Source: Serilophus lunatus (lineage: Eukaryota; Chordata; Aves; Passeriformes; Eurylaimidae). Taken from it: a stretch of DNA of 64,000 nt. The stretch is from assembly GCA_013399895.1 (NCBI GenBank), contig VXBA01002661.1, positions 1 to 64,000 on the forward strand, in the 5' to 3' direction. Shown one piece after another: positions 33,848-48,600 of the stretch (positions within the stretch are counted from its first letter, which is position 1; each line of letters begins with the position of its first letter). The position numbers were made by a program, and so were the translations under genes. The notes beneath the pieces are model-generated. The model was not told where the DNA came from. It searched no databases and saw nothing but the letters and a program-made list of their open reading frames with translations.

Positions 33848-36800
33848 AGAATTAGTTACAATAAACGAAATACTTCTGGAATTGGAGTGCCACAAATGTG
33901 TAACTCTACACAATAGTTGAGGAAAAGCAGTAAGGAAGGGTATTATGTCCAGCTGAAAAAGTGTTCTCTGATTCATGAATACAGTTAAGTTTCGTTCCCT
34001 TTATGTGGCCTTGGTTTCCATATCCAAGCAGCTGGTGCATTATTGAGAAATTCTCTCTTCACTTTTAATCACAAAAGCACTTTACTTTCATGAGAAATGC
34101 AATTTATTTTTTCAACAGAAAAATGAGAAAGCATTGACATCTTCAAAATGCACAGTTTGAATCACAAAAAGGTTGCTTAATTGTGCACGTTATTGTTACA
34201 GCACATTCATCTTTTAAGTGTTTCTAAGAACCTGCTCTCTTTTAAGGTTAGGGTGCAGGAATCTGCAGCCATGCTGCTGCTCAGGATGAGGTCTGCTACA
34301 GGAAGCACCTGCTTTTAGCAGAAGTTCAATCTGGAGACAAGAAGGTAAAGATCACCCTGAGTTTTAGCGGCTTTTATCCAATCACAGGCCAGGCTTTTCT
34401 TATATTAATAATTCTTTAAGCATGACAACCTCAGATAATTTTGTATCCTTGCACTAAATCTTCCTTGGATCTTGTGATACAGCAGCTCCTGTATCTTAGT
34501 CATTATTCATTGTTACAGAGCATAATGCCACTGAAGGATTAAGATGATATTAGTAAAGACTTTATGAAGCCATAAGTAATCAAGCTTAATGTAGAGTGAG
34601 ATTTGGAAGTAGAAAATATTCAGACTAAGATGTTAGAAGTGTGTTATGGAAATGGTTTAATCTCTGGTTATAAGTAGCTAATATATGCTGAATTTTAACA
34701 TCAGCATGCAACTTTGATTAGAATCTCCTAAATACATAATCCCCATAGCAATCCCACTAAAAAATGGGAGCTTAATTGTCGCCTTACAGTCTAGTACCTT
34801 TCACCTTTACATAATGCTACCATGATGGCTTTTCAAAACAGCAAGAAGGAGAAGAAGAAAGAGAGAAGAAAATCAACCAGAAGAATTTGTCAGCAAGACA
34901 CTTTAACATCCGTTTCAAAAGTCATAGATTAAAATTTAAAATGGAAGTCCCCTTTTGAACAAAGAAGGAAAGGTTATGAGAAAATACACTTTGAAATTAT
35001 TGATGTATAAAGCCTTACATGATTGCATCTGTCCTATAGCTCCCCCAAATGCACCAAATGGATATTGCTGAAATCCCATGGAAATAAGTACAAGAGATTT
35101 GACTACAGTGATTCTCATTACTGCTTAGAATGCTGGTTGATGTGTTGCAAATGGAATATGCTTTTCTCACGCAGGCCTACTTTAAAGACTACATGTCAGA
35201 TGGCCTGTATGTATTCTGCTCAGATAACGTTGGAAACATGCAACAGTCATTCAAATTATAATTCTAGAAGAAATAAAGTAATTTCACCATTGATAGTTCT
35301 TTTCCTTCCTTTATCCTGCTCTCTTGTATAAGCATCCAAGCGTAATGATTGTGAACTCAAAGAATTTCTGTTTCAAAGTGCTTTATCTTTGCAGGCAATG
35401 AAGTTAGTGGGTTCAGCTTTAGTTCTTTAGGGGTTTTTTTTTGTGTTCCTTTGATATTTTTTTCCCTCCCAAGATGGGCCATTTAAAAATGGTGCAGCCA
35501 TTATCTCTTTTCTAACATTGAAGTTACTGCATATGTTTATTCAATGTTACACCAGAGCAGGAAGCTACTGACCAAAAACACTGAAGCACTAAACTAAAAG
35601 CGTTAACATGCCTAGAACAGCAGTGAAGCACATGAAACATTATCATTTATTATTACAAACATGCTTATATCCTGATCAGGTATAATCATTTACGGCAGAT
35701 CTACTTCTCTAGTATACATATTTTCTCGTAAAAAAAACAAAACCAAAAGGAAAATATAACTTCCTATTTCCCCTTCTACTTCAAGACTTTTTTGGTTTCA
35801 AATAAATCAGCCCTTTTATTAAATTACTTGTCTGGTTTTCTTAGAGAAATATCTTTTGCTTCCTTCATACATGTTTTCAGAATCAGGGTGCTGACGACAC
35901 TCAGAAACTGCTTGGTACCTTTACAGATCATTTCTTCTTCCTTGATTCTGTATGTCAGAATTGATTCCCAAACATATTTATCTACATTTTGTTAATTATA
36001 ATTTAAAATTTTATTCTAAAGGGTATATATTTAGACTGTAGTAATTTTGAAGGCGAGCAGTTATTTCATTGGGTTGTCACTCCTTCCAGAAATCAAACCC
36101 TCCCTGTCATATATAAATAGATTGCTTGATATACATGCAATATCCTGTCGGTGTCATGCACTCTTTTCTTTAATCTGACTGACATAGCACATAATAAAAT
36201 GCTCACTTCAATATATGTCTGTTGCATTTTGCCTAATTCTGGGCTTAGTTTAATATTAGTCATGAATATTTCCTACAACTGGATATGAATTTGAATATAT
36301 AAAAGGCACATTTTATGTTCATGCTGCAGCACTTACTTCTCCCATATATTTTATTGCTTTCTCTGCTTGTGATGTATTAAGCCATCTGAAGAAAAGAAGA
36401 ACGGGAAGCAACAGGGACATTGAGCCTGTTATCTTTATCCACAAGCCAGGTGTAGTGTGTGAGAGGGAGAATTGCATTCTTTGCACTTTATTTTCCATAA
36501 GTAACTCACAGCAGTGAGCTGGAGGGAGCCACTCTCTCTAGTGGCCATGGCAAGAGTAAACACAGAATTCCAGCATATTAAATCCCAGACACTTTTTCAT
36601 GCAAATGTACTTGATCAGAATATATCAGCAATTTTATTCCATATAACCTATACGGAATGTTTTCTGGGGGAGGAAGAGATTGGACTGAGAGTTTTTTTCA
36701 CTTCTGTCCTGCTGCACATGTAAAGCAGTATCTTCTTTGAGTGAAAAGATGTTTCTGGTCTGTGTGCTAAATGCTTAGGTGTTTTTCTGAGTTTTTTTAT

Positions 36801-38134
36801 AAGTGGAAATTATTATAATCAACAGAAAAATATTGTGGCTTTTTCAATATTCCTGCATATTCATGTTTCCTTCAGGAGGGATTCAGTGGATAACTAGAGA
36901 GGAAACCTTAATTCTTCTATGTTATATAAAACCTGTCTTGTATAGTAATTTCTTCTATTGTAACTGGAGAGTCAGTGGGAATTCTGAAGATGTCCATTTT
37001 GTTGTTGCTGTTGTTGTTTCTGAAGGTAAGAATGTATTCAACAATCTTCAGAAAAGTAAAATTGTTCAAACATTATTTTACTTCTTTTTATTGGGCTAGA
37101 CACCTCTGCATCTACTTTTATAGCTGAGAAAGAAAAATTAAGTAGCATATTCAGAGACACATTTTTATCAATTTGTGATGTTTTCACCTTTTGGTTATTG
37201 GACACCCAAAACACAACTGGTTGCCTGACACATATATGAGCTAAAGTGGTTTTAGCTTCTTACTTTTTAAAGATCAGGAAATTAATGTTATGAAAGGAAA
37301 CAAAAGGAAGGACTGTAATTTCTGTGCTTCAGAAAGTCAAAAATGTTTAAATTTCTATGGGATTTTTGGATTGCTATGGCAGTTATGAAGACCTGCTTGT
37401 AACTTGTTGCTCTTAGAAAATGTATTTCATAATTTGGAAACAGATAGTACTTGTTTTCCATAATGCCTGAAATAGAATAGTTTCTGACTTTCAAAATGGC
37501 CAGTATTCCCCTGGTTTTATTTTTCGTGCAGAAGTACAGTCTATTCTGTCTACATATTGTGTGACCTTGCCTCCCTATGGATAGAAATGATGGAAGAAAT
37601 GAACCACTGTCTAAAACAGATTAGATGCCAAACCTAGTTAGATCTTGCCTAATCCTATAAAAGTATGTCAGTTAGGGACTTACTTGACCTATGGAAAAAA
37701 AAGATCTCAAAACACTATCTTAGCTGGTTACTGATTCTGTTTGATTATGCAGCAGCCACAGTTTTATTACACCTGACAAAATACAGTCATGCAAATTTAG
37801 CCCACTTTCCATCACCTTGTGTAAGGCATCTACTCAGCAAGATAAAATGTACTTTTATTCAACAATGCAACCAACATAGAGCAGTTTAATTGTGAAAACA
37901 ACACAGTGAAATCCCATCGGAAATTACTCTCTATTTAGATAAGACTTCTGAAACAGCGGCCTACATTGTTCTTACTGAGTGCTTCTGATATGTTTGAGAA
38001 GTTTTATGGCACTACTGTTAAAATTGTTCTTCAAATCCTGAGTTCCTTTCTTGCTATTGTCTTAATACCAAGAGTTTTACATGTAATTGTTGTCAAAATG
38101 TACCTGTCAAGATAAGTAATAATTTTTACATCAT

Positions 38135-38226
38135 CTTCCTTCCTTCCTTCCTTCCTTCCTTCCTTCCTTCCTTCCTTCCTTCCTTCCTTCCTCTTTCAGA
38201 AGAAGGAGAAGAAGAAGAAGAAGTAG
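38135..38226. repeat. (CTTC)n array followed by (AAG)n array
   Basis: About 14 tandem CTTC units (38135-38191) form a pure pyrimidine strand, which switches within a few bases to a pure purine strand made of GAA/AAG triplets (about 38198-38226). The two adjoining arrays put opposite purine strands side by side. Tetranucleotide arrays of this length are usually polymorphic. Confidence 0.9.
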
Positions 38227-40634
38227 ACAAATGACAAAATATGTGTATGCACAGGAAAAAAATACAGAAGAAACTTCGAAAGGTTTCTCTCTCTAGTAGT
38301 AGAACATATCGGATGTTACATGCTGGATTCAGTATTATTTTGGTGAATGCTTTAACAGCCAAATTAGCTAACCCAAAGGGAATGAAAAAGGTGTTTAGAA
38401 CTAGTGACAGTACTTCAAAAAATGAGGCTGGGTCAAGCACTATATGAGCACTAAAGCGAGTATGGAGTATAATAAAGCAACTTGTTTTTTTGAATAGCGG
38501 GGCACAGTATAGGTAAGCCTATTGTTCCCCAAAGGCTGCTTGCAGTTACTGTTAACGCACTTCTGTGCTTTTACCAGAGCCTTCAGTAGCTGTGACAGTG
38601 CTTGCAAATGTGATGCTCGTGACAAGTCTGTCTGCTTCTAAAGCATGTGAAAGCCGAATACTTTTAATAATACTAATGGAGAGATTATCTTTAGCTTCTG
38701 ATTTTTTCCTTTTGAAAATAAAAGTGGGAGGTTTGTTTTAACACTCTGCCCTTTTCAGAAAGGTTGTAAGAAGCAATTGAGCCCCCTCTGCAAAAAGCTT
38801 CCCTTTTCAAGTTTTCCACTTAATTAAAATACCACATTTTAGCTCACTAGAAGTGAAGTCTTCACCACTACCTTTTAGAGAAATAAAAAAATAAATAGTA
38901 GCAGCAAGCCTCTGTCAGTATAAGAGTATTTCTGTTAGTTTCTGTGCACAAAGGGATAATTATATACTTTTAAAGTCCCCATTAAAGAGCCCAAAACTTC
39001 TACAGCTTCTTTATTAAAAATATCTGAATACTGCAGATAGCATTACAGGCTACAAAAGAAGCCAATTAGATTGTATTAATATGCAGATTTCTTCAGAAAA
39101 GAATGTGTAAAATGTTTTGAGTTTATTTAGGAGTGTAAAAGAAAGACTGGACTTACTGGCTACAAAGATGTTATTATGCACACACAGATGCATATATGTA
39201 TGTTGCTTCTAAAGCACTAATAACACTAATTTATGCTGTTATAGATCAAAAAAGTGTATTCAAAATCTTTTGGTTTTTTTTTAAAGCATAATAAGTCATC
39301 CTGAACAAAAATAAATTAGCTAATATTCAAAAATAAGAAGGAGTTCACAGCGATTCAGTAGGTGTGTTATGGATCACCTTTTCCAGATCTCCTAATGCTT
39401 TGGTACACCATTACCCTGTAAAATGCATAACAAAGCATGATTACTCCCTCTCTCATATATAGTAACAGTCAATTTGCACTTGCTCTTTCCCATATTTTGC
39501 ATTTCTCTGCAATATTTTAACCTTTATGAATGTTGTGTTTAACCAATTTTTCAAAATTTACAACAAATTATATCCAGTCTATCAGCTGTAAACTCAAAAT
39601 GTAACGATGTTAGAATACAAAAGATGAAGATGTTGAACACTTTTAATAGATTTCCATTAAATATTGAAAACCACTTTTGAATGTGTGCCTGTGTGTCTCT
39701 GTCTATGTGTTTATGCTGCTTCTTCTATGCTCTTGCCATCACGTTCAGTACGTTCTTTAAAACTGAGCCCCACTGGGCTCAGTGCTACTCTCTGCAACAT
39801 ACAATCCAACACAACTTATCACACTGTGACAGCTAATATTTAAAAAACACATGCGTATTTTGAGGTTTGATAACTGCTATCAATCTTGATAATGGGTATA
39901 GAATCCAAAATTCTGACAGGTACCTAGTGGAAGGAACATCCACTGTGAACAGCTAATGCTGAAGAAAATGAACAAGCAAGGCAGATATTCTGTGTATCTA
40001 ATTACAGATAAAACAAATAAATAATACAGAAAAAACCTAATTAAAAATATCCGTTAAGGTTTGCAAATGCAGAAAGGCTGTAAACTTACCAAGGCCACCA
40101 AGGCTTTTATTGGACATTTTGTTGTTTGAAGTTTGGGTCTTTACCTTATGGATTTTTTTTATGGTTATATTTTCAGGACTCCCAGTGCAATTCAACACAG
40201 CACCTTAGTTTCAAAGAAACTGCCAACAAGGAATATAGTAAAATCTGTAAATGCAGGGCTTTGATGCTTTGAAAAGCCACTCTTAAGAGAGAGTTAATCA
40301 AGTTAGAGTGACCTCCAAAAGCAAAATTGCAGCACAAAGCATAATGGGTAATGCTATGTAAATTGTCATGCATGCAATTGGGATGTTATTATAGCAAGAC
40401 CAAAAGGTGGTAGCTAATGACCTCTACATTTGATCTCTGGTTTTCCTAGGGGCTGACAATGTCTCTGGCTGAGACAATAGCTGCAGCCCATTGATAAGTG
40501 TGGAGAAGGGTAGGACACCTGTCTACAGCTGCTTTTGCAGCCTCAGTGGACCAGATCTAGGTGTTGCTAACTGACAATGGGAAGTGCTGCTACAAAGTCA
40601 TCCCTTAAATCAGCACCACCTTAACCAAAGTGGC

Positions 40635-40680
40635 ATTATTATTATTACTACTACTCATTATCATTATTATTATTACTATT
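40635..40680. repeat. (ATT)n / (ACT)n imperfect microsatellite
   Basis: About 15 trinucleotides of ATT with interspersed ACT and CATT units. It is an ordinary degenerate triplet repeat. Confidence 0.85.
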
Positions 40681-42264
40681 TAAAAATTATTCAAAAATAT
40701 ACATTCTCTTTCTAGCAAGATTTATTTTTCAGAATAAATATGAATACACATAGGATACTTGGAGGGAAAAAAACCCCACATTTAGTTTTGCTGCTTTGGT
40801 TTTAGTTTCTGTTTTACCTTTTTTTAATCAACAATTAATTTAAATCATTTACATAATTTTGCCTTGAAAAATCTATTCCATAAATTCAATTTATTCTGCA
40901 TATTATGTATTGTTTAAAGAAGTAGAAGTGAAAATATAGCTTAGTTCTTCATTCTCTGTAAAATCTTCTGCATAAAATTTTCCAGACAAAATAAAATTTA
41001 AAAACATTAAATTATCTCCTGTTTGATTCTTTCACTTCTACTAACAGAATTATTTAGTCTGATATGTATATTGAACTATATACACAAACATATGTAAATT
41101 ATTAAATTACCATAGGTAATTATCAGAAAACGATTCATGCCTTTAGAAAAAGGCAGGATTATAATGCTGATACTCTTTTAATAATGTGCTTATTTATTCA
41201 TAAAATTTGTTGAAGAAATTCCATTTTACTTACTTTTTCTAATTGCTTTAGAGACAAAAATAATTGCTACATATGCAAGAATTTTTATTTAATTTCTTTT
41301 TTTGTTTGTTTTTCATGTTCAAATAAATAAGAGATTCTAGGATACTAAGTACATCATATTATTAAAGAAACTTGCTATAATAATTATGCATTTTGTACTT
41401 AGGTTACACTACTGATTTTTAATGCACGGTGTAGATTTTCCCTTTGAGAGATACAATGTGAGGGCCCAATTCTGCTCCCATTTTAAAAAAATTGCCTCAA
41501 AAGGAACATGATTTGATCTTGTAAGGTGTAATATTAGAGATGAAGGATTTAATTTTTAGGGTCTGTGTTGACTTATGTATGCAAGCCTAGATTTATTTTA
41601 TATCTCACTATTGGTTTAGCTTATGACAAAATGAATTAAACAATGAATAGGTTACAGATATTTCCCTCGGGATGAGGTATTTGATCTTTTTCTCTATTTT
41701 CTACATAATATTAAAACCAACATCTCCTGAAACATGATAAATGCATTGTTTGCTTCAATATTTTCATTTTTGAAGAAATACAGAATGTAGCAAAGTAGTG
41801 CTGAAGATGAAGCCCTTTTAATTAAACATGTTTACACATTAGCATTTTACTTAAGTCATTTTTAGCACATTTTAGGCAATATAACCCATGTGTATTTGTG
41901 TAGCCCTGATAATCCTCCTACACACAGTCAGAGAGAGACTGTAACAAAGGAATGGCAATACAAAACAGAGAACAATTCTGCCTGATTTTCCATTGCAGTC
42001 ATTTTTTCAGGGACAGGGAATATTTTACAGTCGTGCACAGATGAAGGTTGCATGCATTCCCCAGCATTAAATTGTGGTAGAAAATGAAAAACCTAATAGC
42101 ATTTTGATGTATTCCAGTTAGGTTTTCCATTAAGAGAAAAAGGTGATATGTTCACACCATTTGTCAGGAAAAGAAGAAATGAAGAAAATGTTGACAATTT
42201 CATTACACTCTGGTTATGGGGTGATCTGAACTTACCTATTACAAGATAAAAAAAAAAAAAAAAA

Positions 42265-42296
42265 NNNNNNNNNNNNNNNNNNNNNNNNNNNNNNNN
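42265..42296. other. Assembly gap (32 N) inside a poly(A) run
   Basis: The Ns are flanked by long A runs on both sides (about 42248-42264 and 42297-42305). The assembly probably broke on a homopolymer, so true A-run length and any sequence between are unknown. Confidence 0.98.
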
Positions 42297-42635
42297 AAAA
42301 AAAAAGAAAAACTATTCAAGATCTTAATAGTTGAAAACATTACTGTTTATAGTTACTTTCACTTCTGCTACAACTGTAGTTGATATAACACTATGCGCTG
42401 CAGATTTTAAAAGAGAGATTTCATATCATTCACAGTCTTGATGAAAAAATCTTGTATCCCTCTGAATGACATTGCCTCAAACCAGTCCCACACTGTCGAA
42501 CAGTTCTTTGAGAAACCTAGTCCATCACAAATGTAACAGATAGTATAAAAGATGCTTCTAAGTCTATTGCTCTTTTTTAATCTCCGTAATTTTCAACAAA
42601 TATTTTCCAGAAATATTTTTCCTTTTTCTATGTTT

Positions 42636-42669
42636 CCCTCTCCTCTCCTCTCCTCTCCTCTCCTCTCCC
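42636..42669. repeat. (TCTCC)n microsatellite
   Basis: Six or so tandem units of the pentamer CTCTC/TCTCC form a pure pyrimidine tract within AT-rich DNA. Confidence 0.9.
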
Positions 42670-45600
42670 TCTTAAAAATCCTGCTCTGTCTTAGCCCTGA
42701 AGCATATATCAATCTAAAGGTAGCACACTTCTTTGCTCACTATGCCCTTCTCTAAGAACAAAGTCATTAAGCGGCAATATTTTTCTAAGCTTTGAAAAGT
42801 AGGATTTTCTCTTACTACTTTACCTAATTGACATCATGGATAATGCAAAACCAACCAAAATCAATTACAGTTTTCATGTATCCTGCATTTGAAGGCCAAT
42901 TCTGTAACTAAGGTATACAAAATTGTATGTAATGACTATTTCTTCATATTTGTTTATTTGAACCATGAAAAGATTTACTTTTCTATCTGTGCATAGGTGG
43001 TTTGGTCCAAAATCCACAGAAGTCAATGATGAGTGAAAGGACTCCATTTGATTTCTTGTGGCTTTTTATCAAGTTCTGGCAGAGTTCCACATCTTTGTAG
43101 GTAAAGCGTATGAAGAAAATAGGAGAATTGTATGCTCCTTCATTTCTCTTATTCTTTTGAACAAAATTAGGGTGTAACAACACTCCAAGAAATTATTTTC
43201 TTGGTGGAAATCATTTCATTTCTTAGTCAAACTATCCATAATGCAACATTTGATGAGCTAAAACTACTGATGAAAAAAATTATTGACAAAATGATTCATG
43301 CCTAATGTTCATTTTTTCTAATTGTTTGCTGCTTACTAGACCTGATTATACCTGGACATAGTTCAAGGAAACAAACTAAAAAAGAGAGAAAATTATTCTG
43401 CTCAGTGACCGTCCCTCTTTAGTTTGACAAGAGGGTGGGAAGTGGAGTTGTGTCAGAAAGTTATGGACCTAGAGGCAGGCATACTATAACAAAGAAACAG
43501 TGGAAAGCACTTGTCATATCATGCTACTAATCCTTAAAGCGTTAAATATAGGTTGCTAAAGGAGACAGCAAAAATCTGCATTACTAAAATCTTTCATGCA
43601 TTTCTACAAATGTAGGTGGAACGAGTTGTAGCAGTCATTGTACAATAAAACAGATGTGATTAATAATGCAAGAAAATAATTTATAGGTAACTCTTCAGAC
43701 ATATGCATACGGATTGACACTCAGTTTTTCTCTGAAAAGATTGTGAGTTCTTGGATAAGTAAAAAACATGGAATTATGGTTTCTCTCTTTCCTTTTGTAG
43801 GCCAGAAATGATACAGCACGGAATTCCAAAGAACAGTGTTTCTATCTTCATAAAATCAGTCTGCATTGTAATTTTCAAAAAAGGCTTAATTAACTCAAAG
43901 TTAGGCAGCTTGTTTTAAAATATCTATTGCAACACCCACACATATTTTCCATCCTAAAAAAATCTTCTAAGAAAATAGTAACAAAAAAATCTGCATTAAG
44001 AAAATAGTACAAGTTAAAAACTTTAACTTCACAATCACATGCTTTTCTTTTCACAGGCAGTCTCAGCCTCATTGAGAGATCAGGATTGACCAGGCTTTAG
44101 GGATGAATCAAGATTATGTTGTAAGTAAGTATTTAGTAACAGGGCAGATCTATGGAAAGAAGCTAATAGTCTTTGGTGAAGGCAACTGAATATTGCTCAT
44201 TTGGAAAGCTATATAAGCATGAAACCTGTTTCTTCTTCTGCAGCCTAAATTGTCTACAAAACTCTCATACACGCTTTCCTCTGTTAAGAAATTAAGGTTG
44301 TAAAATAGAAACATATGAAATACTGGAAATATTGGAAATGCCATTTCATAGGGTAATTTAACTCTGGCATTTCTGCTAATGCTGTGACCGTAAAAAATCT
44401 ATTTATAATTTTTGTTAAAGAAATGCAATTTCCTGCCACATTTCCAACCAGAAATTTATGTTGTGTTAGCGTGCACACAGTTCATCAGTACAGAGAGCTT
44501 TCAGACGCCATGAGGACTGTTATCTGCCATTTGTCCTAAACAACATAGCCACCAGCAGCAGTTATTATCAGTCTCTACTTCATAAAACCCTACATGCAGG
44601 GAATTAATACTTACTTTGCCGTATTTCACAGTGTTGGACTGCAGTTTGTGGCAATTTCTTTCTTCCATTCTTCAGCTCAGAGCTGACTCATTAGCTCGTT
44701 TTGTCTTTCCAGGCTGTCCACTTTCTGGTCTGGCCAGCCAGTGTCAGTTTTAGGTTCAGTTACCATAGCAGGTTCCTGGCTCCAGCAAGGACATCAGCTT
44801 ATTATCACAAGCTCTACTCTCAGTTTTCCATGGTCTTTCCAGGACAGTTTTCTTCTTTTGGTTCTTCCAACATTTTCTTTTGATTTTTTTGTTATGTTCA
44901 TTCTCATCTTGAAATCTCTCTACCTCTTTTTCTTCTTTTCCTTATTCTTCAAGAAGAAGTTTCTAGGACATTAAAAAAACCACAAAAAACATTTAATCCT
45001 GTAATTGCAAGGTAGAATACGATCATTCCAAACGATATTTTTAGGGAATTTTGCAGATAAAATCTAATTAGTCCAGTTGGGCACTTGTAAAGTGAGCTTT
45101 AGATGACTTCAGAAACACATATTATGGACAGAAAATCCTCCTGTGCTAGATTTAAATTCTTTTCTCAAAAATATAGATAATGCACAAATATTGTGGATAT
45201 GCCTATTGGGAAAATTGCAGCTCTTAAAATGTGAATCTAACATGGTCTCCCCAATTTTATTTTTAGCAATATTAAAATAGATTGTGCTGAACATTTAATA
45301 AAATTCGAATACAAAACAGATATTTCACAATAAAAAAAAATATCTTTCAGACTTAAAGTTTGGCAAAACTCTAAGTGAAAATTGCAGCCTTTAATGGCAG
45401 GTTTTTCCTTCACTATCAGTTTGACAGATCCTAAACTACCACTTCCAAGTATTCCAAACATGCTCTAAGTGTCAGACATCATTTCCTGTGCCCATAGTAG
45501 AAAGAAGCTTTTTTCAGTAAGAGGAGATTGACCTGAGCTGCAACAAGGTGTTTGTATTGCCTATTGTTTCCTCTGCCCCTCTTGATGCTTTTGGCTGTTC

Positions 45601-48600
45601 TTCCTCTCAGTTGAGGCCTTGGTGGCATGGGGTCTGTTGGAGTCTACTTACATCTTCTCTTGGAAGATGCTCTAACTAAAAAATAACCTTGTGACAATTG
45701 CACAAGTAGTGCATTAAGTAGTTTTATATAATTTAAGCTGAATCTTAGTGGATAAAACAACTCAAATTAGAGCAGGAAAATGATCAACGATGGTATTACA
45801 GGAATGATCACATCTAAGACATTTTTTACTGCATGTCTGTTTAACTTTTCCCATTTCTGCATTCTTAATATTTTAAATTGAAAATTATTAACATATCTTT
45901 TTTATTCATTAAAGCATTCAAGACACTCTTGCTTTACTCTATGAGCCCTTATACAACGAAATTCTTTCTAATATGTGTGATAGGGCATTCTACCATAGGT
46001 CTCTACTGTGTCTATATGCTGAATACATCTGGATACCTCATAAAGAAAATAAATAATTGATTGCTCTTCTTTTGCCTCCTTGAGATAAACATGATAACTG
46101 CATGTGAGTTTCCTACCTCGGAGCTTTTTCTTCCATTTGGTGTTTCAGTGTGTGATTGGCTAAAAGGTGATGTTGTGCGGTATTCCACAGGCTGGACTGA
46201 GCTCAGACCTTCTGAGACATGGCCTGGATAAGCTTTTGTTAACTCTGGTATCTGACTAGAGCATTATGAGGCAAAACAGTAGCAACCAGTCATATTTTCA
46301 CTTGCAAAATTTAATTCCCCAAGCAGACAGCAATAAAGCAGGGTATGCTATGTATAGTTTTTCTATATACAGAATCAAGACTAAGTGTCTGGTTTAGGCT
46401 CTGGACATGCATATGAATTTGACCAAGGATCAAATTAGTGAAACCCGTCATAGTGTTTCAGATTGATTTCTACATCTGTTGAAGCTTACTAAGGCCCCCA
46501 GCTTTAGAAACATCACTTTCTCAATCTTCATCTCAAAGAGACTGTTAGACACTGTTTCATAAACAAGTACTTTAATCAGAAAAAATAAATTTGTTTTGCC
46601 TGGTATTGCAGGGAATATGAGAAATGTATGAGGAAAAATTTTATTTCTTCAAAACTTCAAACTAAAAAAACAGGAATTCTTAATTCTCCTCTGCATTTTC
46701 TTCTCTTGCAACTAGACCTCTGCAACTAGAAGGCAAAGAGAATTTCATCTATGTGTGTTTCAGGACCTCATATAGAAATGTGAAAAAAATCACCCACTTA
46801 ACTGTTATTTATGAAAAATAACTTTGTGTCTTAATGCTTCTTTTTAGGGAACCATTTGGATTATTAGCTCACACTTAGTGTTTTATTTGCCATGTACACC
46901 TCAGCATCAACTAATCAGACTTTATTCTTGAACACTCTGAATTGCCTGTAGCACTTCACTTCAGCAGGCAAACTGACTCACGCTGACAGGAAACAATATG
47001 AGGCTTTCCCCGAAGGGACCATCCCATAATATCAATATGAGTATGCAGTCATTAGCTAGTCAGGGAACATCTAACAATTACATTAGTCAAAGCACTTTAC
47101 AACATTCAGCTTTGTGGAGAATCTAAGATTCCAGCTCTGAAGTTATGCTTAGCCTAAGTACCAAACATAACAACACTGTTTTGTTGTCTAAAAAAAAAAA
47201 ATTAGGAAAAAACAGGTTGTGTAACAAATTAAGCCTATTTTAACATTTCCTTACATATACTTGTCTGATAAAAAAGCATTCAGCAGGGTTTTTCTCTTTT
47301 AATTCTAAGTGAAAAATGTATTCCTAATGATAGAGGAATAACCTGAGTGGGATGGATAAAATTATTTGCATAAAACAAGATAAAGAGTAATAGAGATCCA
47401 GAAACACATTACTTCGTAAGAGTACTCACTTCCTCTATGAAAGCTCAGAGAGTTAATAAAGGACAATGCTCTTATAAAAAACAGTCTGAGAATATGTATG
47501 TATAGATACATTAATATTTAAATCTCAGCAGCAGCATCTATTATTAAGCATTTCTACTCTTTCTGATAGAAGGCCTTAGAGGCTTCATGCCATTGCAACA
47601 AAAAAGGATAATATGATCTCAGTCCTTCATTTGGCTTATAGCAATTCAATACTGCTTGGCATGAAGCCACATGCCCTTAGGAGCTTTACCAATTGCAAAA
47701 TGTTGCAGTACATCTTGCCAACACCTCTGAATCCGATCTCCACTGCCTATATCCATGCCCCAAATTGCTGAGCCAAAGATAAGGTCTCACTTTTGCTACT
47801 TTGGCACATGGCGTAGTGAACACTTTTTAAAGCCCGTGATGGCTGAGAGTGGCCAAATAACATTCTCTGGGCTGAAAAAATATCTTTCACAGGATTTAGA
47901 CCCAGGCTGTTGAAACAATCACCCAGGGACAAAAAGATCATTACAGATCCCATCATAGTCTGTATCAAGTGCAAGAAATTATGGAAAATGTTTGCCTTTG
48001 CTTTCCCTTGCATAAGCACATAGCAGAGAGCTAATTAAAAATGTTCTGGCAAAAGTTAATACTGCACTTCTGATGCCATAAAGCTTATATTATATAGTTT
48101 TCTAGTAATTTTGTATAAGCATTCTAAAGTTGAATTTATGTATGTTCGCTAGTTTTCACCTCTGCTATGAATTTCTGCAAGAAGGATATTGTTAGCCATA
48201 GAACCCATCTATTTTAGTAAGGTTGGAAGTTCTCAAAGGAAAGTGCATAGCTTGACACTCCTTGTCCTTCTTTACAGGCAAGAATTTTGATAAAAACAGA
48301 GACAGTTTCTTGCACTGTGAAAAGACTGATAAAGAGTGGGAAGACAAAACAAATCCATGAGGCTGGGTCTAGGCCTTAAAGCAGTTTTAGAAGTGGAGAG
48401 TAAAGAAAACAACATAGCAAGAAAGATGTTGGTGCCTGACACCAGGTGTCACTTCATGATCCCCAAATCAATCCAGTAGGATGTACCAAGGGCAATGGGA
48501 ATGGAAAATAACGTGGAACAGGTGAGGTAATCCTTGTATCTGTAGTTAGAGAATTAAGAAACCTGTATGGTTCAGTGTGCATCTTCTGGAATTTTTCCAA

